From positions 62,001-126,000 of the forward strand of contig CAYPMR010000002.1 in the NCBI GenBank assembly GCA_964411665.1: a stretch of 64,000 bases of DNA. The letters are read 5' to 3'. Source of the stretch: CALFCE01 sp964411665. GTDB lineage: Bacteria > Pseudomonadota > Gammaproteobacteria > Granulosicoccales > Granulosicoccaceae. Positions 52,717-62,214 of the stretch are shown here, one piece after another. The notes beneath the pieces are model-generated. The model was given only the letters and a program-made list of their open reading frames with translations. It was not told where the DNA came from and did not search any database. The translations under genes were made by a program, and so were the position numbers. Positions within the stretch are counted from its first letter, which is position 1. Each line of letters begins with the position of its first letter.

Positions 52717-53706
52717 GTGATAAGACAAAGAACATTAAAAAACACGATCAGAGCTACCGGCATAGGCTTGCACACAGGCAAGAAAGTCTATTTGACTTTA
52801 AGTCCTGCGGCAGTGAACACCGGAATAGTATTCAAACGCACGGATATGAATCCGAGCGTATCGATTAGAGGCAGTGCCCTGAATGTACAGGACACCGTTC
52901 TTGCCACCACCATCGGCAAGGGGGATGTCAAAATCTCTACTGTCGAACACCTGATGGCCGCGTTTGCCGGACTTGGTATCGATAATTGTCTGGTTGAAGT
53001 AAGTGGTTGTGAAGTGCCTATTTTAGATGGCAGTGCAGCACCTTTCGTGTTTCTGATTCAATCAGCCGGCATACTTGAGCAAGGGGCAGCTCGGCGATTT
53101 ATTAAAATCAAGGAACAGGTTGAAGTAACTGATGGCGATAAGGTTGCGAAGTTTGAGCCCTATGATGGGTTTAAGTGCAGATTCACCATCGATTTTGACC
53201 ATCCGATGTTCACTGATGATGTAACCACCACGGAAATAGATTTCGCGCATACATCATTTGTGCGTGAAATTAGCCGTGCGAGAACTTTTGGTTTTGTTAA
53301 GGATATCGAAGCTTTGCGCCAGCGAGATCTTGCCCTTGGAGGCAGTCTCGATAACGCCATCGTTGTGGATGAGTATCGTGTACTCAACGAAGATGGTCTG
53401 CGTTATCCGAACGAGTTTGTTAAGCACAAGGTGCTCGATGCCATCGGTGATTTGTATCTGTTGGGTCATAGCCTGATAGGCTCTTATACCGGCGTTAAAT
53501 CAGGTCATGCCCTGAATAACCGACTGGTGCGTGAGTTATTGGCCAATGCGAATGCCTGGGAAGAGGTTACTTTCGAGGATGTTGTCGAGGGTCAGGATGA
53601 TTCGTTGATTGCTGATGTTCTGGGCAAATCGCTGAACCATGCGCCTAGTCCGGTAGTTGCCATGGCTCGTGGTGGCGAATTGACTGCTTCTCTTGCTGGT
53701 ACCTAG
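52717..53706 (+). CDS. lpxC: UDP-3-O-acyl-N-acetylglucosamine deacetylase
   Basis: Zinc enzyme for the committed step of lipid A synthesis. 329 residues from GTG 52717 (MIRQRTLKNTIRATGIGLHTGKKV). Zinc and catalytic motifs are STVEHLMAAFAGLGIDN, VKHKVLDAIGDLYLLGHS (HKxxD type) and the late GHALNN. It is longer than E. coli LpxC by about 24 residues at the end. ftsZ-lpxC is conserved order. Confidence 0.96.
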   Translation: MIRQRTLKNTIRATGIGLHTGKKVYLTLSPAAVNTGIVFKRTDMNPSVSIRGSALNVQDTVLATTIGKGDVKISTVEHLMAAFAGLGIDNCLVEVSGCEVPILDGSAAPFVFLIQSAGILEQGAARRFIKIKEQVEVTDGDKVAKFEPYDGFKCRFTIDFDHPMFTDDVTTTEIDFAHTSFVREISRARTFGFVKDIEALRQRDLALGGSLDNAIVVDEYRVLNEDGLRYPNEFVKHKVLDAIGDLYLLGHSLIGSYTGVKSGHALNNRLVRELLANANAWEEVTFEDVVEGQDDSLIADVLGKSLNHAPSPVVAMARGGELTASLAGT

Positions 53707-53808
53707 TAACTAGGTTTCTCTAGCGTATTTCGTTGGGTTCGCGCGTACTCGGGCGTTGCTTCGCTGAGGACGCCGTGAATACTTCCACTTCCTTCCTTGT
53801 AGGCTTGG

Positions 53809-53828
53809 CAATCGCATCCCTGCGATTG
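53809..53828. other. Hairpin between lpxC and dciA
   Basis: CAATCGCA-TCCC-TGCGATTG is a perfect eight-pair stem in the gap between the convergent lpxC and dciA. There is no T tract on either side. Confidence 0.5.
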
Positions 53829-53890
53829 ACACCTCATCGAATCAATTCCCAAGTACGCACTGGTTTGTTGCGTATTTTGGGAGTAGCTAA

Positions 53891-54352
53891 TCAATGGCTT
53901 TTTTTGGAAGCACCCCGCATGGCTCTGGAAAGTCTCGCCAGGGCGGATTCAAGTTCCTCATCTTCAATTCCCTTCGCAAGTTTATCGACCGCATCGACTG
54001 CACCGGAGCCAGGTTGTGCCGGTTTGGCTTTTGAGCGCGTCTGGAGAAATTGTTTGTTTTCCATCGGCTGTACATGCACCGACAGGGTTTTTGTCGGGTA
54101 ACCTGCTGTATTGATCGCATGCAGTATGTCATTACTGAGGAAACGTACCCGCGTTGCTACTGCCTGACTATCGACTGTAACCCGTAGTCTGTCTCCCAAC
54201 ACACGGGCATGAACGATGCGCTCGGCCAGCGCCGCTGGCACGGTTTGTGAGACCACCAGTTGTAATCCATCTGACCCTTGATTTTCCTGGGCCACAGATC
54301 TGGCTGCAGACAATCCATTTATGAATTCAAAAGCGTTTTTCAGACTCATCAT
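53891..54352 (-). CDS. dciA: DciA-like (DUF721) replicative-helicase loader
   Basis: 153-residue protein of the DUF721/DciA family. In bacteria without DnaC-type loaders it helps load DnaB helicase. The KH-like domain is seen in LQLVVSQTVPAALAERIVHARVLGDRLRVTVDSQAVATRVRFL. A basic, Lys/Ser-rich tail follows. The lpxC-(dciA)-M23-secA neighbourhood is typical of gammaproteobacteria. The start has two consecutive ATG codons. Confidence 0.82.
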   Translation of the reverse strand: MMSLKNAFEFINGLSAARSVAQENQGSDGLQLVVSQTVPAALAERIVHARVLGDRLRVTVDSQAVATRVRFLSNDILHAINTAGYPTKTLSVHVQPMENKQFLQTRSKAKPAQPGSGAVDAVDKLAKGIEDEELESALARLSRAMRGASKKSH

Positions 54353-54377
54353 CTGTCGACTTGGCGACTTATCGGTA

Positions 54378-55250
54378 TTGATTCGTCGCTTTTACAGGGA
54401 ACGCCAATATAGCACTGTTGTACGTCGCGACCATCTCGTCGGGGGCATACTTCTACTCAGTTGCAGTGCGTTTTTGCTGGGGAGGTTGCTGGATGGTGCT
54501 GGAACGGTTGTCGAATACCGTGAGATTCCAGCCAGTTATAACGCCAATGCGGCGATTACCTCCGGCCTGTCGACAGAGGATTTGGATGATTCGGCTCGGG
54601 AAATGGCACGAACGCTCGGTAGGCTTTGTGCCCGTATCGCTCGCCTTGAGTCTGTAGGCGTTGAGCTACTTACCCTCGCGGATATGCGAGAGGGTGAATT
54701 TAGCCTTGAACCCGGTGCCTGTCTGGATGCTCAGTCTGATCCTGAGGCTCACTCTCTTTTAAATTCCAGAATTGACCATATAGAAACAGAACTGGATGCG
54801 ATGCTGGTGACATTTGCCGCAAGACGCTCGGCGCGACTGGCATGGCCGTCAGGCACACCCCTTTACAACGCGACTGCTGAGGCTATTACCTCGCGTTTCG
54901 GGGTACGTCGCAGTGTGTTGGGTTCAGGTAGCTCCTATCATCATGGATTGGATTTGGGTGCTCCATACGGCAGTGCCGTGCTGGCCATGGGGTCAGGTGT
55001 GGTGACGTTTGCCGGTAAAAACGGCAATTATGGCAATCTGGTTGAAATTGATCATGGCAATGGCTTTGTTTCGCGCTACGGCCATAACAGTGAAAACCTG
55101 GTTTCAACTGGTGTTGCGGTCAAACGTGGGCAAATGATCGCCAGAGTAGGTTCAAGCGGTCGATCAACCGGCCCCCATGTACACGTTGAAGTCCGCAGTC
55201 ATGGCAAAGCGATAGATCCTTTGCTGACGCTCCGATTGCCCAAGGGTTAA
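54378..55250 (+). CDS. M23 (LytM) peptidoglycan endopeptidase, membrane anchored
   Basis: Murein hydrolase of the LytM/NlpD-like M23 family with all zinc ligands. It has HHGLDLGAPYG (His-x3-Asp), the central Gly-rich VVEFAG-like VVTFAGKNGNYGNLVEIDH, and TGPHVHVEV (HxH). I place the start at TTG 54378 (290 residues), because ATG 54321 would put the start inside divergent dciA. One N-terminal membrane helix (LVGGILLLSCSAFLLG) is followed by a coiled linker. The gene lies just before secA, as in pseudomonads. Confidence 0.88.
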   Translation: MIRRFYRERQYSTVVRRDHLVGGILLLSCSAFLLGRLLDGAGTVVEYREIPASYNANAAITSGLSTEDLDDSAREMARTLGRLCARIARLESVGVELLTLADMREGEFSLEPGACLDAQSDPEAHSLLNSRIDHIETELDAMLVTFAARRSARLAWPSGTPLYNATAEAITSRFGVRRSVLGSGSSYHHGLDLGAPYGSAVLAMGSGVVTFAGKNGNYGNLVEIDHGNGFVSRYGHNSENLVSTGVAVKRGQMIARVGSSGRSTGPHVHVEVRSHGKAIDPLLTLRLPKG

Positions 55251-55266
55251 GACAAGGTGTGATGGA

Positions 55267-55368
55267 TTAATCCCGACAGGCAGGGAAAATGAAATTGAGC
55301 ATCTGCAGCTCTTTGTTGTCCAATGATTCCAGGAACGTGAGCACCAGGTAAATAAAATTGCCGGGCAA
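55267..55368 (-). CDS. Possible small or frameshifted ORF opposite the secA leader
   Basis: A 33-codon frame (TTG at 55368) reads MPGNFIYLVLTFLESLDNKE and ends ACRD. Its codon use (CTG, GTG, CTC, GAG) looks natural. Immediately upstream, in another frame, an open stretch to 55472 reads FMDEVSNRDTTIEILQLFRQ. The two join at a T5 run, suggesting one frameshifted gene or a remnant. No homologue is recognised. It may equally be chance. Confidence 0.25.
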   Translation of the reverse strand: MPGNFIYLVLTFLESLDNKELQMLNFIFPACRD

Positions 55369-55484
55369 TCCGTTTCCGGTAAAAAGTCAGATGTTCGGGC
55401 TAATTGCCTGAAAAGTTGTAGAATCTCTATAGTGGTATCCCGATTGGATACTTCATCCATGAAAGCGCTCAACAGGCGAATGTA

Positions 55485-58304
55485 ATGTTCGGAAATATTG
55501 TTAAAAAATTCGTCGGTAGCCGCAACGATCGCACGATCAAGCAGCTTACCCGCGAAATAGAATCGATCAACACGCTCGAAGACAGTCTCAGTCAGCTGAG
55601 CGACGAGCAGTTGCAGGCCAAAACAGATGATTTTCGCTCACGGATTGAGGCTGGCGAGACCATCGAGGATATGTTGCCTGAAGCTTTCGCGACGGTTCGT
55701 GAGGCGGGCAAGCGGGCACTGGGTATGCGTCATTTCGACGTGCAATTGATAGGCGGAATGGTTCTTAACAGTGGCCGTATCGCTGAGATGCGTACCGGGG
55801 AAGGAAAAACGCTGGTAGCTACAACGGCGGTGTATCTGAACGCGCTAACCGGGCTTGGTGTGCATGTCGTGACTGTCAATGATTATCTGGCGCAGCGAGA
55901 TTCGCAATGGATGGGAAAAATATACGAATTCCTCGGCCTGAAGGTCGGTGTCATTGTTGCCAACCTGCCGCATGAAAAGCGCCGCGAAGCCTATGCAGCT
56001 GATGTGACATACGGTACCAACAACGAATTTGGATTTGATTACCTGCGCGACAATATGGCCTTGTCACCTGAGACTAAAGTTCAGCGTGGTCTAAATTTCG
56101 CCATTGTCGACGAGGTGGATTCAATACTGATCGATGAAGCACGTACCCCGCTGATAATTTCCGGCCCGGCTGATAGTGACTCGACGCTATACGCCAGTAT
56201 TGATCAATTGGTGCCGAATCTGGCCCGTCAGCAGGAAGAGGAAGGCGAAGGTGACTACAGCGTTGATGAGAAGTCAAAGCAAGTTCATCTGACTGAAGCA
56301 GGCCATGACCGTACAGAAGAGCTGTTGATCGATGCCGGATTGCTGGAAGAAGGAGAGAGCCTCTATGACCCTTCGAAAATTATGCTCTTGCATCATTTGA
56401 ATGCGGCGATGCGGGCGCATGCGCTATTTCAGCGTAATGTCGATTACATCGTCAAAAATGGACAGATCGTTATCGTAGATGAATTTACCGGTCGCACAAT
56501 GGAAGGTCGGCGTTGGTCTGACGGGTTACATCAGGCGATTGAAGCCAAAGAAAAGGTCGATATTCAGCGAGAAAATCAGACTCTTGCATCTATCACGTTT
56601 CAAAATTTCTTCAGACTGTACAACAAGCTTGCTGGGATGACGGGTACAGCGGATACCGAAGCTTTTGAATTTCAGCAAATCTATGGTCTTGAAGTGGTGG
56701 TTATTCCGACGCACAGGGATATGATCCGTGACGATAGACCGGATTTGGTTTTTTTAACCCCTGATGAGAAGTACCTGGCCATCATCGAAGATATAGAAGA
56801 ATGTGCAAATCGCAATCAACCCGTGTTGGTCGGCACAACCTCGATTGAAACATCGGAGTACCTGGCAGGATTACTCAGTGAAAAGGGTATTGCTCACGAA
56901 GTCCTCAATGCCAAACAACACGAGCGGGAAGCTCAGATTATCGCTAATGCCGGTATGCCCTCAGCGGTCACTATCGCAACCAATATGGCGGGTCGGGGAA
57001 CCGATATCGTGCTGGGTGGCAATCTCGAAGCTGAGTTAGTGCAACTGGAAGCCGATGGCGAAGTGAGCGATGCGGATCGCGATGCAGCAACCGCAGCGTG
57101 GCAAACCCGACACGATCAGGTGCTGGCTTCAGGTGGTTTACATATTATTGGTACTGAACGCCACGAATCGCGCCGCATCGATAACCAGCTCAGAGGTCGT
57201 TCCGGGCGTCAGGGTGATGCGGGCTCCAGTCGCTTTTATTTATCCTTGCAGGACAGTCTGATGCGGATTTTCGCATCCGATCGCATGGGCGGTCTGATGC
57301 AGAAACTCGGCATGGAGGATGGTGAAGCGATTGAGCATCCATGGGTGACCAAAGCCATCGAAAATGCACAACGCAAGGTCGAAGGACATAACTTCGATAT
57401 TCGTAAACATCTGCTCGAATATGATGATGTTGCCAATGACCAACGTAAGGTTGTGTACGATCAACGTGATGAATATATGCACGAAGAACACGTCAACGAG
57501 ACGATCGCAGATATGCGCGATGACGTTATCAGTGGTGTAGTCGATGCTCACATTCCGCCAGAGTCCATTGAAGAGATGTGGGACTTGCCCGGGCTGCAAA
57601 GCCAGTTGGAATTAATGACAGGTGAATCCTTTGATGTGGCAGCCTGGTTGGATCAGGAGCCAGACATTGCGGTTGATGCCATCAAGGAACGAATCATCAC
57701 CAGGCTGGAAGAAAATTACAATGAAAAGGAAGAAATGGCAGGTAGCGAGCCGTTACGCCAATTTGAGAAAGCGATCGTGTTGCAAAAGCTTGATGAGCAC
57801 TGGAAAGAGCATCTGGCGGGTATGGATTACTTACGCCAAAGTGTCGGCTTAAGGGGCTATGCACAGAAGAACCCCAAACAGGAGTACAAGCGTGAGGCCT
57901 ATGAGTTGTTCATGCGCATGCTTGACGAGTACAAAACTGATGTTGTGACTTTAATGAATCGTGTGCAGGTGCAAGACCCGGCCGAAGTAGAAGCTGCCCG
58001 AGAACGACAGGCACGGCAACAACAACAGATTGATTCGCTTGAATACCAGCATGCGAGTGCAACAAGTGCGCTTGACGATTCCGCCCATGAGCAAAACGCT
58101 GATCCCGGCGACGGTGATACAGGGGCGCAGGCAGCTGCAGCAAGACCAACACGTCCAACACAACCAGCACAAGGACAAGGCGCTGCCGCCGTGGCGGAAA
58201 AAAATGAACAGCCTTATGTGCGTGATGGTCGTAAAGTAGGGCGTAACGAACCTTGTCCCTGTGGTTCGGGTAAGAAGTTTAAGCAATGTCATGGCAAGCT
58301 GTAG
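55485..58304 (+). CDS. secA: Preprotein translocase ATPase SecA
   Basis: Motor of Sec export. 939 residues. Walker A is MRTGEGKTLVA, DEAD-like motif VDEVDSILIDEARTPLI, GTNNEFGFDYLRDNM, motif NMAGRGTDIVLGGN, and QLRGRSGRQGD. A Gln/Ala-rich linker (about 825-912) ends in the zinc-binding SecB tail GRNEPCPCGSGKKFKQCHGK. No secM-like leader ORF is seen on the same strand upstream. Confidence 0.97.
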   Translation: MFGNIVKKFVGSRNDRTIKQLTREIESINTLEDSLSQLSDEQLQAKTDDFRSRIEAGETIEDMLPEAFATVREAGKRALGMRHFDVQLIGGMVLNSGRIAEMRTGEGKTLVATTAVYLNALTGLGVHVVTVNDYLAQRDSQWMGKIYEFLGLKVGVIVANLPHEKRREAYAADVTYGTNNEFGFDYLRDNMALSPETKVQRGLNFAIVDEVDSILIDEARTPLIISGPADSDSTLYASIDQLVPNLARQQEEEGEGDYSVDEKSKQVHLTEAGHDRTEELLIDAGLLEEGESLYDPSKIMLLHHLNAAMRAHALFQRNVDYIVKNGQIVIVDEFTGRTMEGRRWSDGLHQAIEAKEKVDIQRENQTLASITFQNFFRLYNKLAGMTGTADTEAFEFQQIYGLEVVVIPTHRDMIRDDRPDLVFLTPDEKYLAIIEDIEECANRNQPVLVGTTSIETSEYLAGLLSEKGIAHEVLNAKQHEREAQIIANAGMPSAVTIATNMAGRGTDIVLGGNLEAELVQLEADGEVSDADRDAATAAWQTRHDQVLASGGLHIIGTERHESRRIDNQLRGRSGRQGDAGSSRFYLSLQDSLMRIFASDRMGGLMQKLGMEDGEAIEHPWVTKAIENAQRKVEGHNFDIRKHLLEYDDVANDQRKVVYDQRDEYMHEEHVNETIADMRDDVISGVVDAHIPPESIEEMWDLPGLQSQLELMTGESFDVAAWLDQEPDIAVDAIKERIITRLEENYNEKEEMAGSEPLRQFEKAIVLQKLDEHWKEHLAGMDYLRQSVGLRGYAQKNPKQEYKREAYELFMRMLDEYKTDVVTLMNRVQVQDPAEVEAARERQARQQQQIDSLEYQHASATSALDDSAHEQNADPGDGDTGAQAAAARPTRPTQPAQGQGAAAVAEKNEQPYVRDGRKVGRNEPCPCGSGKKFKQCHGKL

Positions 58305-58521
58305 AATCAACCCCAAAACCGATCCTGCGCGCTGATACTGCGTTGGCGCTCTGTTCATGCGGGCCACGTTGGTCGGGCCGCGCAGGTGTGCTCATTTACT
58401 GCGTGTAAACTAGGGGGACGCCTAGTCTTTCTCGAACAGAGTTCGCCTTGTCTCAGCGCACATGCTCGGCTTTGGGATTGATTTTACGTAGTCTGATCAT
58501 CAAACTTAAAATACCCACTTA

Positions 58522-59766
58522 ATGCCAGTAAATCTAAAAGTCCCTGATTTGATCGCACCCGTACCTGGTGTGCAGCTCGGCTCCATCGCTGCTGGCCTGA
58601 AAAAAAACGGTGCGGCTGATTTAGTACTGGTCTCTCTAGCACCTGCCTCCCGGGTCGCTGCAGTGTTTACCCGAAATACGTATTGTGCGGCACCGGTTGT
58701 AGTGGCGCGTGAACATCTGCATGCCTGCGCGGGGGATGTACGAGCCTTGTTAATTAATTCTGGTGGTGCAAACGCAGCAACGGGTGCAAAGGGCATCAGT
58801 AATGCGCGTGCACACTGTGCCTCGGTCGCAGAGTTGCTGAATATAGATGCAACCCAGGTATTGCCATTTTCAACAGGTGTTATCGGCGAACAGCTGCCCG
58901 AAAATATCATGCACAGCGGCATAAACAAGGTTCATGATTGCATCGGCGATTCCGCGCAGCATTGGCGTCAGGCTGCTGAGGGCATTATGACAACCGACAC
59001 GACCTACAAGCAGTTCAGTGTTCAGGTTGAGATTGCTGGCTCTGATAAACCGCTTACTGTAGCTGGATATGCGAAGGGCTCCGGTATGATTCAGCCCGAT
59101 ATGGCAACCATGTTGGCTTACATGTTTACCGATGCCGACGTTCCTGAACACACGCTACAGAACCTTTTGCGAGAAGTGGTTGATGAATCGTTCAATTCAG
59201 TGACGGTTGATGGTGACACGTCAACCAACGACGCGTGTGTATTGGCGGCTACCGCTGCCAGTGGAGTGACACTCGATGAGTCACATACTGACTGGGCAGC
59301 GTTTCGAGATGCTGTTGAAGAGGTAAGTACCTGGTTGTCTCATGCGCTGGTACGTGACGGCGAGGGTGCGAGCAAGTTCATAACGATTAACGTGCAAGGT
59401 GGTAAAGAGCGATATGATTGTAAACAGGTGGCACTGACTGTCGGTAATTCACCGTTGGTCAAGACAGCTTTTTTTGCCAGTGATGCCAACCTCGGCCGAA
59501 TTGTCATGGCTGTGGGTCGTTCCGGCATTGAGTACCTGGACATCGAGCAGTTCTCTCTGACTTTGGGTGATGGTGAGCGTACTGTCGACGTGATGATTAA
59601 GGGACAGCCTGCACCGGATTACACTGATGCAATCGGACAAAGCATCATGCAAAGCGCTGAGCTTGTCATCGGTATTGATCTTGGTGCAGGGGACGCAAGC
59701 TGGACCTGTTGGGCCAGCGATCTATCACACGAATATGTCAGTATTAATGCCGACTATCGCAGCTAG
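58522..59766 (+). CDS. argJ: Bifunctional ornithine acetyltransferase/N-acetylglutamate synthase
   Basis: Moves acetyl from N-acetylornithine to glutamate in the cyclic arginine pathway. 414 residues. The self-cleavage site is in KGSGMIQPDMATMLAYM, with cutting before the Thr. Other family segments are INSGGANAATGAKG and DGDTSTNDACVLAATAASG. Its stop is followed four bases later by the second copy of the 40-base repeat. secA-argJ-mutT order is known in gammaproteobacteria. Confidence 0.95.
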   Translation: MPVNLKVPDLIAPVPGVQLGSIAAGLKKNGAADLVLVSLAPASRVAAVFTRNTYCAAPVVVAREHLHACAGDVRALLINSGGANAATGAKGISNARAHCASVAELLNIDATQVLPFSTGVIGEQLPENIMHSGINKVHDCIGDSAQHWRQAAEGIMTTDTTYKQFSVQVEIAGSDKPLTVAGYAKGSGMIQPDMATMLAYMFTDADVPEHTLQNLLREVVDESFNSVTVDGDTSTNDACVLAATAASGVTLDESHTDWAAFRDAVEEVSTWLSHALVRDGEGASKFITINVQGGKERYDCKQVALTVGNSPLVKTAFFASDANLGRIVMAVGRSGIEYLDIEQFSLTLGDGERTVDVMIKGQPAPDYTDAIGQSIMQSAELVIGIDLGAGDASWTCWASDLSHEYVSINADYRS

Positions 59767-59770
59767 GAGC

Positions 59771-59810
59771 CTGCGCGGCAGAACCTCACCTACTGCGAAA
59801 GCGCTAATTT
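59771..59810. repeat. 40-base dispersed repeat, copy 2 (after argJ)
   Basis: This copy differs from 15316-15355 at only two positions, and begins four bases after the argJ stop. The surrounding sequences are unrelated. Confidence 0.85.
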
Positions 59811-59900
59811 GGCCCGTATCAGCGTTTGTTTTCGTCGCGTAGAGTCGACTATGCTTCTCAAACGAACGCTAATACAGGCTCAAACTATCACTTTCTCGCT

Positions 59901-60344
59901 ATGGTGACTTCTACCGCGCAGGCTCCTGGCACACAATCGGTCATTGTCGTAGCCGGTATCATTTGGAATCCAGAACGTACTGCCTTGCTGCTTACCCTAC
60001 GTAAACCCGAGCAACATCAAGGTGATCGGTGGGAATTTCCGGGTGGCAAGGTCGAATCCTTTGAGACTGTTTTCGACGGGCTTTGTCGTGAGTTGGAAGA
60101 AGAACTCGGATTGCGCGTTATCACTGCGGAGCCCTGCATGAGCATCCCTTACAACTATCCGGACAAATCAGTTGTTATTCATTTCTGGCACATACTGTCA
60201 TTTGCTGGTGAACCTTTAACCCGTGAGGGCCAGCAGAAACAATGGGCATCCTTGTCATCGCTGCAACAACTGAATTTTCCAGAAGCTAATAAGCCGATTG
60301 TTGAGCATCTGCTCGCAAGTGATCCGCCGTCTATACGCGGATGA
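59901..60344 (+). CDS. mutT: 8-oxo-dGTP diphosphatase MutT (Nudix)
   Basis: Cleanses the nucleotide pool of 8-oxo-dGTP. ATG 59901 gives 147 residues; the open frame upstream is not conserved-looking. The Nudix box is exact: GGKVESFETVFDGLCRELEE followed by ELGL. RWEFPGGKVE precedes it, as in MutT. The protein lacks the thiamine-monophosphate-synthase-like domain fused in some gammaproteobacterial MutT proteins. It is convergent with coaE. Confidence 0.92.
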   Translation: MVTSTAQAPGTQSVIVVAGIIWNPERTALLLTLRKPEQHQGDRWEFPGGKVESFETVFDGLCRELEEELGLRVITAEPCMSIPYNYPDKSVVIHFWHILSFAGEPLTREGQQKQWASLSSLQQLNFPEANKPIVEHLLASDPPSIRG

Positions 60345-60368
60345 GGAGATAATCGTGCATTACACACT

Positions 60369-60974
60369 TTAACCCGACGCAAGATTTTTAAATTTTTCGT
60401 GCAAGTACCGAACTTCTGCAGCCAGCGCATCCAATAGAATGTTATTAAAAATAACATCAGTCGCAACATTAAACCGTTCAATTCGAGATGCCTGCGCATT
60501 AATTATTTTCATCGCCTGCGTGTGCGTACAATTATCCCGTGCCATCACACGTGTTGCCTGAATTTCTTCGCTGACATCTACGATTAACACACGCTCAAAG
60601 CGATCCTGCTGTTGGGTTTCTACCAGTAACGGAATATCGAATAGACAATAAGGCACGCCTGCTTTTTCATGTTTCTGGCTTTGTTCATCAGATAGCGCCC
60701 GGATTGCAGGATGTAGTGTGCTTTCAACTGTTTTACGTGCCGACTCATCCTGAAAGATGATTTCTCGCAAGGCACTTCGATTGAGAGAATTATCCTCGTT
60801 GAGGATATTGCTACCGAAGTGCTCAACCAGTGTGGCCAGGCCTTTTGTGCCTGGCTTGACGACCTCACGTGCCAACAGATCCGAATCTATAACCGGTGCA
60901 TCGTGTTCGCGAAAGAGATCAGCCACAGTACTCTTGCCACTGGCAATACCACCTGTGAGACCTATGCGTAACAT
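60369..60974 (-). CDS. coaE: Dephospho-CoA kinase
   Basis: Last step of coenzyme A synthesis. 201 residues. P-loop GLTGGIASGKSTVADLF at the N terminus; DSDLLAREVVKPGTKGLATL and PLLVETQQQDRFERVLIVDV follow. It is downstream of pilD, the same order as in Pseudomonas (pilB-pilC-pilD-coaE). The usual next gene yacG is absent; mutT follows convergently. Confidence 0.95.
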   Translation of the reverse strand: MLRIGLTGGIASGKSTVADLFREHDAPVIDSDLLAREVVKPGTKGLATLVEHFGSNILNEDNSLNRSALREIIFQDESARKTVESTLHPAIRALSDEQSQKHEKAGVPYCLFDIPLLVETQQQDRFERVLIVDVSEEIQATRVMARDNCTHTQAMKIINAQASRIERFNVATDVIFNNILLDALAAEVRYLHEKFKNLASG

Positions 60975-61148
60975 GTGCTGACTCTCCTCTGTTGATACGC
61001 TAGCAGGCTATTGAAAACTACCTGCGTTGGCATTGCTGCGTTGGACAGTGTATCAAGTCGTCACCGAACATGTGCTGGTGCTTGCGTAAATTACCCGAGT
61101 GCAGCAATGGCTGAGCAGGTCAAGAGTTCAATTGATACAGAGTGGTTA

Positions 61149-62057
61149 TTACACGTACAAATTGAAATACAGGGATGTCAGTTGTTCGCCCATAATCATG
61201 GCAAGCCAGCCGGCAGCTGCCAGATAAGGGCCGAATGGTATGGGAATTTGCTTGTCTCGCCCCATGGCGATAATCAGTGTTATACCCACACAAGCGCCAA
61301 CTAGCGAAGACAGTAAAATAATAATCGGCAGGGATTGCCAACCGAACCAGGCACCGAGGGCAGCAAGCAACTTGAAGTCCCCGTATCCCATACCTTCTTT
61401 TTTGGTGATTATCTTGAAAGCCCAATACACCAACCAGAGACTAAGATAGCCTGCGGCGGCTCCGATGATGGCATCGGTTGTTGATGCGAATACAGGTAAA
61501 AGGCTTGCCAACAGCCCCAGCCACATAAGCGGTAGGGTGATGCTGTCAGGTAATAACTGCGTGTCGAAATCAATTCCGGACAGAGCGATAAGAGACCAGG
61601 TAATAATTATTGCAGACAGTGCCTGCAAGGTAACACCAAATTTCAAAGCGCAGACGATTGACAGTATTGCTGTTAACAGTTCCACCAGGGGATAACGTAT
61701 GGAGATCGGCTCTTTGCAATTGACGCATTTCCCACCGATCCACAAATAGCTAAGAACAGGTATATTCTGCCAGGCTTGGATGATTGATCCACAGGATGGG
61801 CATCTTGAACGTGGAACAGCCAGATTAAAAGGTTCATCCTTGTCTTCTGGCAGAACATCTGACGGATCAGCCGCTGTACCCAGCGCATGTGCATTTTCCG
61901 TTGCAAACTGCCGCCAGCCAGCATGCCACTCGCGCTGCATCATAATCGGCAGTCTGTAGATGACAACGTTCAGGAAACTACCGACCAGCAGGCTGATTAT
62001 TCCGACCAGTGTGATATAGATGGGGGTGTATTGCTGTAACAGATCTATTAGCGTCAT
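61149..62057 (-). CDS. pilD: Type IV prepilin peptidase / N-methyltransferase
   Basis: Inner-membrane aspartyl protease that processes and methylates type IV pilins and type II secretion pseudopilins. 302 residues, about seven to eight membrane helices. The N-terminal cytoplasmic zinc domain has CPSCG and CVNCKEP. Catalytic Asp residues lie in LIALSGIDFDTQLLPD and GMGYGDFKLLAALGAWFG. It is followed after 174 bases by coaE. Confidence 0.95.
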   Translation of the reverse strand: MTLIDLLQQYTPIYITLVGIISLLVGSFLNVVIYRLPIMMQREWHAGWRQFATENAHALGTAADPSDVLPEDKDEPFNLAVPRSRCPSCGSIIQAWQNIPVLSYLWIGGKCVNCKEPISIRYPLVELLTAILSIVCALKFGVTLQALSAIIITWSLIALSGIDFDTQLLPDSITLPLMWLGLLASLLPVFASTTDAIIGAAAGYLSLWLVYWAFKIITKKEGMGYGDFKLLAALGAWFGWQSLPIIILLSSLVGACVGITLIIAMGRDKQIPIPFGPYLAAAGWLAMIMGEQLTSLYFNLYV

Positions 62058-62147
62058 TGGTCTATGCGCTGGTTATCATTAATCTAAAAGTGTAGTCGGT
62101 TTGATCAGTTACAGGTTTCGTACCGCTTTTTTCTGTGCCCGGAACTG

Positions 62148-62179
62148 AAAACGGCTGGAATATTATTCCAGCCGTTTTT
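62148..62179 (-). terminator. Bidirectional rho-independent terminator after pilC
   Basis: AAAACGGCTGGAA pairs perfectly with TTCCAGCCGTTTT across TATTA. On the transcribed strand a T run follows. It ends the pilB-pilC transcript, so pilD probably has its own promoter. Confidence 0.88.
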
Positions 62180-62214
62180 ATGTGCAGATTGACTGCCGTT
62201 GTCTGGAAAACGTC

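Noticed and set aside
53733..54101. Plus-strand 122-codon frame over dciA
   Set aside because: It is antisense to a recognisable DciA family gene and has no domain pattern.
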